DNA of 7,750 nucleotides from JALYIM01 sp040003205 (GTDB lineage Bacteria > Acidobacteriota > Terriglobia > Terriglobales > Acidobacteriaceae), in contig JBDUDA010000144.1 in assembly GCA_040003205.1 (NCBI GenBank), forward strand, positions 1-7,750, read 5' to 3'. Each line of letters opens with the position of its first letter. The stretch's first letter is position 1. The translations under genes and the position numbers were made by a program. The notes beneath the pieces were generated by a model. That model was not told where the DNA came from, made no database searches, and saw only the letters and a program-made list of their open reading frames with translations. This document shows positions 1 through 4,873 of the stretch, one piece after another.

Positions 1-1
1 T

Positions 2-703
2 GGAGCGGCCGTGCTCCGGGGAAGAATAACCGCAGATCAGATGAAGTCCGCCGCGGCATTGGCGGACCGTGATGCCGGCGGCGATTTGCGGACGACCAAC
101 ATGCAGAACCTGGTAATCGTGAATGTGCCGCACGCCAACGCGGCCAAACTCGCCGCCGAGTTGACCGCTATCGGATTGCCGGTTGCGGGATCAACTTTCT
201 GGCGAGGAGCCATTGCCTGTAGCGGATCTGAATTTTGCAAGCTGGCAATTACGGAAACGAAGAGTTTTTCACGCTGGCTGGTGGAAGAACTCGAAGGGCG
301 GATGCCAGGCTTCGAGCAGCACCTGAAGATTCACGTCACCGGCTGTCCCAACAGTTGCGGCCAGCACTGGATCGCCGACATCGGTCTCGAAGGCAAAAAG
401 ATCAAAGTCGATGGCCGGATGCAGGATGCCTTCTATTTTTGCGTGGGCGGCGCTGTCGGACTACATCAATCCATCGCGCGTCCAATTGGCTATCGATGCC
501 TCGCCACCGAGGTTCCGGATGCGATCGAACGCCTGCTCCATCGTTACCTCGACGAGCGTCATACCGGGGAGAATTTGCGGCAGTACTTTGCCCGCCACAG
601 CGATGCGGACCTGAGGCAGACGTTGTCGTTAGAAGGTGAAGCGGCCATTGCCGTGGCGCGCGATCTTCCCTCGGCGGCAGCTCCGCATGCGGTGGAAGGT
701 TGA
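2..703 (+). CDS. Siroheme/[4Fe-4S] sulfite or nitrite reductase, C-terminal part (5' end outside window)
   Basis: The reading frame is open from the first complete codon of the window, so this is the C-terminal part, about 233 residues, of a larger haemoprotein. Family enzymes carry out six-electron reduction of sulfite to sulfide or nitrite to ammonia in the cytoplasm. The cofactor signature is complete here: C-X5-C (ACSGSEFCK, codons at 218 and 236) and C-X3-C (TGCPNSCGQ, codons at 344 and 356), the four ligands of the cluster bridged to siroheme. The following ADIGLEGKKIKVDG and FCVGGAVG segments also fit the family. The GTG at position 11 is internal, not a start. Siroheme genes and an APS reductase follow at once, so I infer the assimilatory sulfite reductase role. 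A nitrite reductase cannot be excluded, because the substrate-determining N-terminal half is not visible. The stop TGA lies 5 bases before the preferred start of the next gene. Confidence 0.9.
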   Translation, partial: GAAVLRGRITADQMKSAAALADRDAGGDLRTTNMQNLVIVNVPHANAAKLAAELTAIGLPVAGSTFWRGAIACSGSEFCKLAITETKSFSRWLVEELEGRMPGFEQHLKIHVTGCPNSCGQHWIADIGLEGKKIKVDGRMQDAFYFCVGGAVGLHQSIARPIGYRCLATEVPDAIERLLHRYLDERHTGENLRQYFARHSDADLRQTLSLEGEAAIAVARDLPSAAAPHAVEG

Positions 704-708
704 TGGGG

Positions 709-1344
709 ATGAGTTTATTTCCGATATTTCTCAAGCTGGAAGGAAGGCGTTGCCTCGTGGCTGGAGCAGGCAACATCGCTACTCCTAAAATTCGCAGCCT
801 GCTTGATTCCGGAGCGGAGGTGCGAGTCGTGGCTCCGAAGGCGAGTCTTGAAGTAACCGAATTGGCTAGGAAAGAATTGATCATCTGGGAACAACGCACA
901 TTCGAGGTAAACGATCTCGAGGAAAAGTTTCTGGTGATAGCTGCAACTCCTTCTGCCGAAGTGAACGGACTGATTTTTCGCGAGGCAACGAAACGTAAGA
1001 TTTTGTGCAATTCCGTTGACGATCCCGCGAATTGTGATTTTTTCTATCCCGCAGTAGTTCGGCGGGGCAATTTTCAGTTAGCGATTTCGACCGCTGGACA
1101 CAGTCCTGCACTCGCGCAGCGATTACGAAAGCAATTCGAGAGCGAGTTTGGCAGCGAATATGAGACGTGGGTAGAAGGCTTGGGAAGAGCGAGAAAAGAA
1201 TTGTTTGAGCGGGATATGGATTCCGAAACGCGCCGCCAACTGCTCCACCAGCTAGCCAGCAGGGAAGCCTATGAGGCAGCCCATCCGCTGGCTCCTTCGG
1301 ACTTGGTGCTAGTGGGAGACACCGAAAGAGAGGCACGAAGATGA
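709..1344 (+). CDS. cysG: Precorrin-2 dehydrogenase, CysG N-terminal domain type (siroheme synthesis)
   Basis: This 211-residue protein matches the N-terminal (CysG-B / Met8p) half of siroheme synthase, which oxidises precorrin-2 to sirohydrochlorin with NAD+ and in many members also inserts iron. An NAD-binding Rossmann loop GAGNIATPK is at residues 19-27. The motif NSVDDPANCDFFYP follows at about 101-114, then AISTAGHSPALAQRLR. With the ATG at 709 the family's catalytic aspartate falls at residue 104, the number it has in Salmonella CysG, which supports this start. The GGAAGG at 694-699 lies 9 bases upstream of it. In-frame alternatives are ATG 703, which overlaps the previous stop as TGATG, and TTG 700. 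The methyltransferase half is a separate gene that begins in the stop (ATGA). Whether this protein also acts as the ferrochelatase cannot be told from sequence, but no separate chelatase gene is seen here. Confidence 0.9.
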   Translation: MSLFPIFLKLEGRRCLVAGAGNIATPKIRSLLDSGAEVRVVAPKASLEVTELARKELIIWEQRTFEVNDLEEKFLVIAATPSAEVNGLIFREATKRKILCNSVDDPANCDFFYPAVVRRGNFQLAISTAGHSPALAQRLRKQFESEFGSEYETWVEGLGRARKELFERDMDSETRRQLLHQLASREAYEAAHPLAPSDLVLVGDTEREARR

Positions 1345-2171
1345 GCGGCAAAGTTTATCTGGTAGGAGCGGGACCCGGAGATCCGGAATTGCTCACGCTC
1401 AAAGCCGTGAAGCTCCTGAAGTCCGCGGATGTTGTGCTGCACGATGAGCTCGTCGGCCCCGAAGTTCTCCAGTTCGTAGCGCCGCATGCCAGGGTTCGGA
1501 GCGTTGGCAAGCGTTGCGGACGGGTCAGCATCAAGCAGCAGGAAATCAATACGCTGCTGGTGCAATACGCGCTGTTGGATTTGCAGGTAGTCCGGCTAAA
1601 GGGGGGAGACCCGCTCATCTTCGGGCGTGGTGGGGAAGAAATCGAAGCTCTGCGAAAAGCAAAAATCGATTTCGAAATTGTGCCAGGCGTAACGACAGCG
1701 CTGGGGGGCGCGGCGGTCGCGGAGATTCCGCTGACGCATCGCGATGCCGCTTCAGCTCTGATCCTGGTCACTGGACACTCGAAAACGGATCAGCCTCCCG
1801 AATGGCCCGCGAATATTCCGGCAACCGCAACCGTGGTGGTGTATATGCCGGGCTACGATTACGAGAATACCCTTGGTCATTTGCTCTCCGCAGGACTGAA
1901 GCCCACGACGCCCTGCGCAATTGTGTCAAAAGCAACATCTTCCCAGCAGGAGACCTATTGCACCACCCTCGAAGCTTTGCCGAAGGCTCCGCGACTGCCT
2001 TCTCCGACGATTTTGGTTGTAGGCGAAGTGGTGCGGCTGGCACGCCCGCTAGCGCGGCGGGGGTGGGAACCAATGGATGTCATGGCGTCCTTGCCCGATG
2101 CGCAAATTCCGGCAGATTTATTTGCCACTCACAGCACTCAACACGTAGCAAGTAGGGAGCGATCCGAGTGA
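1341..2171 (+). CDS. cobA: Uroporphyrinogen-III C-methyltransferase (SUMT)
   Basis: The 276-residue enzyme uses S-adenosylmethionine to methylate uroporphyrinogen III twice, giving precorrin-2, the branch point to siroheme and cobalamin. Visible family motifs are VGAGPGDPELLTLKA (residues 8-22), HDELV (34-38), VRLKGGDPLIFGRGGEE (84-100), PGVTTALGGAAVAEIPLTHR (115-134) and a TILVVGEVV strand (223-231). The segment YMPG at 168-171 replaces the commoner YMG. The last 35 or so residues, after RRGW, go beyond the usual SUMT end and look unstructured. The ATG overlaps the preceding stop by four bases (ATGA), so its product is likely made in step with the dehydrogenase. Together the two genes do what the fused CysG does in enterobacteria. 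Their position between the reductase and the APS reductase argues for a siroheme role rather than vitamin B12. Confidence 0.95.
   Translation: MSGKVYLVGAGPGDPELLTLKAVKLLKSADVVLHDELVGPEVLQFVAPHARVRSVGKRCGRVSIKQQEINTLLVQYALLDLQVVRLKGGDPLIFGRGGEEIEALRKAKIDFEIVPGVTTALGGAAVAEIPLTHRDAASALILVTGHSKTDQPPEWPANIPATATVVVYMPGYDYENTLGHLLSAGLKPTTPCAIVSKATSSQQETYCTTLEALPKAPRLPSPTILVVGEVVRLARPLARRGWEPMDVMASLPDAQIPADLFATHSTQHVASRERSE
2154..2159 (+). promoter_or_regulatory. Ribosome binding site for cysH
   Basis: AGGGAG lies 8 bases before a GTG at 2168 whose last two bases are part of the preceding TGA (GTGA overlap). This decides the non-ATG start. No in-frame ATG lies near it; the next methionine is residue 11. 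Confidence 0.7.
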
Positions 2172-2920
2172 GAGAACGTTTTGAGCTGATTCAGGAAATG
2201 GCGGAGAGCTGGCGCTCAGAGGAAGTTTTAGCTTGGGCCTACGAAACTTTTGGTGACGAGGTTGCGATGGCGACCGGATTCGGCATCGAGGGGATGGCGC
2301 TACTTGATATTGCTTCTCGCGTGAGTCCCAAGCTTCGTATCTTCAGTGGAGATACGGAGTATCTTTTTCCTGAGACTTACGATCTGATTGATCGCGTGGA
2401 AAAACGTTACGGGATAAAAGTCGAGCGAACCTACTCGCGGCTTTCTCCCGAGGAGCAGGAGCGAGAACACGGGCCCGCGCTCTGGGAGCGGAACCCGGAC
2501 CAATGCTGCAACCTCCGAAAGATTGAGCCACTGCGCAACAAACTTTCCGGCCTGCGGGCATGGATGACCGCCATTCGACGTGATCAGACAGCCGTGCGTG
2601 CCGCGATCCGAAAAGTCGAATGGGACGAAAAATTTCATCTAATCAAAACAAATCCGCTGGCGGACTGGACGATGGAGATGGTGTGGAAGTACATCCGCCA
2701 GCACGATGTGCCGCATAACCCGTTGCATGATCTGGGTTATCCCAGCATCGGGTGCATGCAGTGCACGCGATCAGTGCAGCCCGGAGAAGACCCGCGAGCA
2801 GGACGCTGGTCGGGCTTCCAAAAGACCGAGTGCGGACTTCATGTAGAACGCGTCGCGACGTCATCGCCTTTAATTTTCATTGAAACTGGTGCCGTAGCCG
2901 AGGAAGTCCCGGTCGAATAA
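2168..2920 (+). CDS. cysH: Iron-sulfur adenylylsulfate (APS) reductase, assimilatory
   Basis: This 250-residue protein belongs to the CysH family, which reduces activated sulfate to sulfite with thioredoxin or glutaredoxin. A nucleotide-binding loop is at TGFGIEGM (36-43). LFPETYDLIDRV follows at 66-77, RRDQ at 137-140 and VEWDEKFHLIK at 150-160. Cysteine pairs at 113-114 (DQCCNLRK) and 196/199 (GCMQC) are the [4Fe-4S] ligands that mark the APS-using subgroup; PAPS-specific enterobacterial CysH lacks them. The catalytic cysteine is 222 in KTECGLH near the C-terminus. I therefore call an APS reductase (thioredoxin type) rather than a PAPS reductase. One variation is FSGDTEYLFPE (59-69), where most relatives have DTG before the LFPE motif. 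The GTG start overlaps the cobA stop by four bases. No ATP sulfurylase gene is in the window. The sulfite produced is the probable substrate of the reductase encoded at the window's left end. Confidence 0.94.
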   Translation: MRERFELIQEMAESWRSEEVLAWAYETFGDEVAMATGFGIEGMALLDIASRVSPKLRIFSGDTEYLFPETYDLIDRVEKRYGIKVERTYSRLSPEEQEREHGPALWERNPDQCCNLRKIEPLRNKLSGLRAWMTAIRRDQTAVRAAIRKVEWDEKFHLIKTNPLADWTMEMVWKYIRQHDVPHNPLHDLGYPSIGCMQCTRSVQPGEDPRAGRWSGFQKTECGLHVERVATSSPLIFIETGAVAEEVPVE

Positions 2921-2939
2921 TTTCGTAGCTGGTGTGAAA

Positions 2940-2951
2940 TCTGCATGCAGA
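2940..2951. promoter_or_regulatory. 12-bp perfect palindrome, candidate LysR-type regulator site
   Basis: TCTGCATGCAGA is a perfect 12-bp palindrome, and T2940 with A2952 gives the T-N11-A pattern of LysR-type recognition sites. Its centre lies about 65 bases before the inferred lysR transcript start (about 3011), the classical position of the primary LysR-type site. Autoregulation is an inference from position and symmetry only. Confidence 0.35.
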
Positions 2952-2998
2952 AGACATGGGCCAAAAGGTCCACGTGCCCAAATCTGCCTTTTGTCCGA

Positions 2999-3004
2999 TA
3001 TAAT
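2999..3004 (+). promoter_or_regulatory. Candidate -10 box of lysR
   Basis: TATAAT, a perfect consensus -10, starts 18 bases and ends 12 bases before the chosen ATG at 3017. No convincing -35 hexamer is found at 16-18 bases spacing (GCCCAA at 17). An initiation site near 3011 would leave a leader of only about 6 bases, so the message would be nearly leaderless. That fits the absence of a Shine-Dalgarno before 3017. The weak -35 would suit an activator-dependent promoter. Confidence 0.45.
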
Positions 3005-3016
3005 TTCGCACTACAC

Positions 3017-3904
3017 ATGGATTTCGATCAACTAGTCACATTTTTAGAAGTTGCCAAGCTCGGAAGCTTCTCGCGGGCTGGACAAAAGGTTTTCCGTTCG
3101 CAATCCGCCGTCAGCGCGCAAATAAGACAACTCGAACAGGAATATGGCGACCGGCTGCTTGATCGCTCCGGAAAAGACGTGACGCTCACGCCTGCCGGTC
3201 GAGTACTGTTTGCCTACGCTGAGCGCCTGCTACAGACCCGCGATGAGTCGCTGCTGGCGGTGGCGGACCAGGGCAGCAGTCCCCGCGGTACGATCGTTAT
3301 TGGCGCCAACGAAGCGACCTGTCTTTACGTGCTGCCGGATGTATTCGCTAAATACTGCAATCTCTATCCTGGAGTGCAAATCAGCATCTACCGCAATTTC
3401 AGTTATAAGATCGTAGAGAAGCTGGAAAATGGCACGATTGACGCCGGCATTGTGACTTTGCCTGTGAAGTCGGCCAGCCTGAAAGCGCACTCTATTTTTC
3501 GCGACCAGTTGATGCTGATGGTGAATCCGCAAAATCCCCTGGCTAAGTATGATGTAGTGCCGGTAAGCGAGATCGTAAAGCAGCCGCTGCTGCTGCCGAA
3601 AACGGGCTACAGCCGCCGCGTGATGGATAAGTTGTTCCGTCCTTATGCCGCCAATCTACAGATCAGAATGGAGCTTCCGAGCATTGGCATGATCAAGAGC
3701 TTTGTCGCCGCAGGTCTGGGAGTCTCATTGATCAGCGCTAGTTTCGCCCGCGATCAGGTGCTGGCAGGACGAGTCAAATTGATCGCGCTCAAAGATGGTG
3801 AAATATGGCGGGAGCTGGGATTGGCTTACCGCCGTGACCGCACTTTGACGCGCGCGACCACGACGTTCATCAGCACTGTCAGACAGTTCGCGGCGGCTAA
3901 GTAA
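3017..3904 (+). CDS. LysR-type transcriptional regulator, probable sulfur-assimilation regulator
   Basis: The 295-residue protein has the standard LysR layout. An N-terminal winged helix-turn-helix spans residues 1-60 (FLEVAKLGSFSRAG, SQSAVSAQIRQLEQE, LTPAGR), followed by a linker helix to about 88. A periplasmic-binding-like effector domain starts at GTIVIGANEA (91-100) and includes GLGVSLISA. The start at 3017 is chosen because MDFDQLVTFLEV is the usual LysR beginning and a TATAAT box lies just upstream. An in-frame ATG at 2945 would add 24 residues (MQKTWAKRS...) unlike the family and would put that promoter inside the gene. The gene follows cysH on the same strand after 96 bases, so CysL/CysB-like control of the sulfur genes is a fair inference. 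The effector cannot be read from sequence. It could alternatively regulate something outside the window. Confidence 0.9.
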   Translation: MDFDQLVTFLEVAKLGSFSRAGQKVFRSQSAVSAQIRQLEQEYGDRLLDRSGKDVTLTPAGRVLFAYAERLLQTRDESLLAVADQGSSPRGTIVIGANEATCLYVLPDVFAKYCNLYPGVQISIYRNFSYKIVEKLENGTIDAGIVTLPVKSASLKAHSIFRDQLMLMVNPQNPLAKYDVVPVSEIVKQPLLLPKTGYSRRVMDKLFRPYAANLQIRMELPSIGMIKSFVAAGLGVSLISASFARDQVLAGRVKLIALKDGEIWRELGLAYRRDRTLTRATTTFISTVRQFAAAK

Positions 3905-3980
3905 CAGCTCCGAAGCGATTATTTTGCTCAGCATAACCTCCTGAAGGCAGCAAAGCGCGCCGGAGCCTCCTCATTTAGAT

Positions 3981-4001
3981 TTGTGATGGCCTCCATCACA
4001 A
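3981..4001. repeat. 21-bp dyad: 9-bp perfect arms, 3-base centre
   Basis: TTGTGATGG and CCATCACAA pair perfectly around a CCT centre, 76 bases after the lysR stop. As RNA it would be a 9-bp stem with a 3-nt loop followed only by UUUCCG, so it is a poor intrinsic terminator. As DNA it could be an operator for the downstream small gene. It contains TGTGA and TCACA, but these are 9 bases apart rather than the 6 of CRP/FNR-type sites. The surrounding 3905-4102 stretch has no other convincing gene. It also has a -10-like TATTAT at 4023-4028 without a good -35. Confidence 0.5.
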
Positions 4002-4052
4002 TTTCCGATGTCCGCACGGCTCTATTATTGATATGTTGAATGAGCAACCTCA

Positions 4053-4068
4053 GGTGCTTCGAAGTGCC
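4053..4068 (+). other. Possible short leader hairpin upstream of the small gene
   Basis: GGTGCT and AGTGCC around TCGA can fold into a 6-bp RNA stem that includes two adjacent G-U pairs. It lies 34 bases before the GTG start at 4103. It is weak and may be chance. Confidence 0.2.
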
Positions 4069-4090
4069 GTGACTGGCTGCCAATCCACGC

Positions 4091-4096
4091 GGGAGG
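4091..4096 (+). promoter_or_regulatory. Strong Shine-Dalgarno of the 57-codon gene
   Basis: GGGAGG lies 6 bases before the GTG at 4103, close to ideal in sequence and spacing. It is the main reason to believe this short frame is translated and that GTG is its start. Confidence 0.65.
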
Positions 4097-4102
4097 TGCG
4101 CT

Positions 4103-4276
4103 GTGAGTGAACTGGAAACCAACATTAATCGAATTCTGGAAGAGCATCAACATGAGAGCGGACTGCACGTCATCGGCGGCCGCCGGCGGCTGATTGACCG
4201 TTTGCTTGAATTCTTCGAGCAAGATTCGAAGCCTTCGAAGAGCGATCTTAAGCTGAGCCGCGAGCGCCAGAACTAA
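4103..4276 (+). CDS. Small hypothetical protein, 57 aa, function unknown
   Basis: A GTG-started frame of 57 codons ending in TAA, which I do not recognise. The protein opens MSELETNINRILEEHQ and has a central GLHVIGGRRRLIDRLLEFFE. It ends in a polar SKPSKS-containing tail. It is highly charged (11 acidic and 10 Lys/Arg residues), with two stretches that look like amphipathic helices (about 3-18 and 27-40), no cysteine, no signal peptide and no membrane segment. A cytosolic protein- or nucleic-acid-binding role is possible, but nothing shows it. Support for a real gene: an ideal GGGAGG Shine-Dalgarno, about 63% G or C at third codon positions, in keeping with a GC-rich genome, and a strong intrinsic terminator 26 bases after the stop. 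It looks monocistronic. The short direct repeat TTCGAAG (4225-4231, 4234-4240) encodes part of the Ser-Lys tail. The reverse-strand frame across it has no comparable start signals. Confidence 0.6.
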   Translation: MSELETNINRILEEHQHESGLHVIGGRRRLIDRLLEFFEQDSKPSKSDLKLSRERQN

Positions 4277-4302
4277 CCCCTACTTTCCAGCATCAATTTC
4301 AG

Positions 4303-4333
4303 AGCCCACCGCTACGGCGGTGGGTTTCTTTTT
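4303..4333 (+). terminator. Rho-independent terminator with UACG tetraloop
   Basis: CCCACCGC (4305-4312) pairs with GCGGTGGG (4317-4324) around TACG, extended by a G-U and an A-U pair, and is followed by TTTCTTTTT. The C(UACG)G loop belongs to the extra-stable UNCG tetraloop class. It ends the small-gene transcript and insulates the arginine promoter that starts 38 bases later. Confidence 0.92.
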
Positions 4334-4370
4334 GCAGAGGACTGTAGCGTCGCAAACCCATCCTTTCTAC

Positions 4371-4398
4371 TTGACAGGCCCGCGCGATCGATTACACT
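4371..4398 (+). promoter_or_regulatory. Promoter of the argR-argCBD operon
   Basis: A perfect -35 TTGACA (4371-4376) and a -10 TACACT (4393-4398, 4 of 6 matches) are 16 bases apart. Initiation would fall near 4405. That rules out the in-frame ATG at 4400 and leaves a leader of about 25 bases before ATG 4430. Confidence 0.7.
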
Positions 4399-4400
4399 AA

Positions 4401-4414
4401 TGCATAGATATTCA
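4401..4414. promoter_or_regulatory. ARG-box-like operator 1
   Basis: TGCATAGATATTCA matches the TGAAT-N4-ATTCA core of known ArgR boxes at 9 of 10 fixed positions (C for A at the third base). It covers the inferred transcript start. It is the first of two boxes spaced 20 bp start to start, close to the 21-bp spacing of paired E. coli ARG boxes. Confidence 0.6.
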
Positions 4415-4420
4415 GTACTA

Positions 4421-4434
4421 TGCATAGATATGCA
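4421..4434. promoter_or_regulatory. ARG-box-like operator 2, over the argR start codon
   Basis: TGCATAGATATGCA has perfectly symmetric arms, TGCAT and ATGCA around AGAT, and shares 11 bases with box 1 as a direct repeat. It differs from the E. coli core at one position per half-site. It contains the ATG at 4430, so bound repressor would block transcription of its own gene. A weaker third half-site (TGCATAAAATATCC, 4431-4444) overlaps it. Confidence 0.55.
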
Positions 4435-4873
4435 TAAAATATCCAGGCAGAGGGCCGTGCTTGAGCTGCTTCAGCGAGGGCCGGTGGAGAGCCAGGAAGA
4501 GCTCCAGCGGCAGCTTGAAAGGCGCGGATTCGACGTAGGACAGGCGACGCTCTCCCGCGACATTCGCGATTTAGGGCTGGTGAAGACTTCGGAAGGCTAC
4601 GCGCTGCCGCAAGCGAATGCGGGCTCGGATCCGGCATTGCCGCCTGCGTCGCGTCTGGTTCGCGAGTTCGTGTTGAGTGTGCAGGCCGCGCAAAACCTTC
4701 TGGTGATTAAAACCGCTGTCGGCAGTGCGCAACCAGTCGCAGCCGCACTCGATGACGAGGACTGGAGCGAGGTCATTGGCACCATAGCGGGCGATGATGC
4801 GATTTTGATTGTGTGTCCAGATAAAAAAGCCGCCAGGAAATTGGCTGACCGAATTCAGAAGATGGTTTCGTAA
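4430..4873 (+). CDS. argR: Arginine repressor ArgR
   Basis: The 147-residue protein has the two ArgR parts. The N-terminal winged helix DNA-binding domain runs to about residue 60, with SQEELQRQLERRGFDVGQATLSRDIRDLGLVK at 21-52. The C-terminal arginine-binding hexamerisation domain runs from about 80 to 147, with GTIAGDD at 117-123, whose paired aspartates bind arginine in E. coli. ArgR with arginine represses biosynthetic genes. Placed first in the arg operon behind two ARG-like boxes, it most likely represses itself and argCBD. The start at 4430 gives the normal family length. The ATG at 4400 would lie before the predicted transcript start. No Shine-Dalgarno precedes 4430. A GTG at 4457 with AGGCAGAGGG before it is a less likely alternative, because it would cut the first helix. 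The stop TAA shares a base with the argC ATG (TAATG). Confidence 0.93.
   Translation: MHKISRQRAVLELLQRGPVESQEELQRQLERRGFDVGQATLSRDIRDLGLVKTSEGYALPQANAGSDPALPPASRLVREFVLSVQAAQNLLVIKTAVGSAQPVAAALDDEDWSEVIGTIAGDDAILIVCPDKKAARKLADRIQKMVS

Noticed and set aside
402..1010. Long reverse-strand frame of 202 codons across the reductase and cysG
   Set aside because: It is a shadow of two clearly homologous plus-strand genes and has no recognisable protein features or start signals.
1514..2155. Second plus-strand frame of 213 codons inside cobA
   Set aside because: It lies wholly inside the cobA reading frame, which carries all the SUMT motifs. Its translation is Arg/Ser/Gly-rich and typical of an out-of-frame reading of GC-rich DNA.
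2945..3016. Upstream ATG extending LysR by 24 residues
   Set aside because: The extension has no LysR-family character and would contain the TATAAT box. The family start MDFDQLVTFLEV is at 3017.
3725..3934. Reverse-strand frame of 69 codons with AGGAGG just before its ATG
   Set aside because: The Shine-Dalgarno-like AGGAGG (reverse strand, 3937-3942) is only 2 bases from the ATG, too close. The frame is antisense to the end of lysR and its protein looks like no family. An antisense transcript is not excluded, but nothing else supports it.
3982..4000. CRP/FNR-type site (TGTGA ... TCACA)
   Set aside because: The half-sites are separated by 9 bases rather than the 6 of that family, so the match is only superficial.
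3928..4125. Reverse-strand 65-codon frame in the lysR to small-gene gap
   Set aside because: It has no clear Shine-Dalgarno and no family resemblance, and it runs against the strongly signalled plus-strand gene at 4103.
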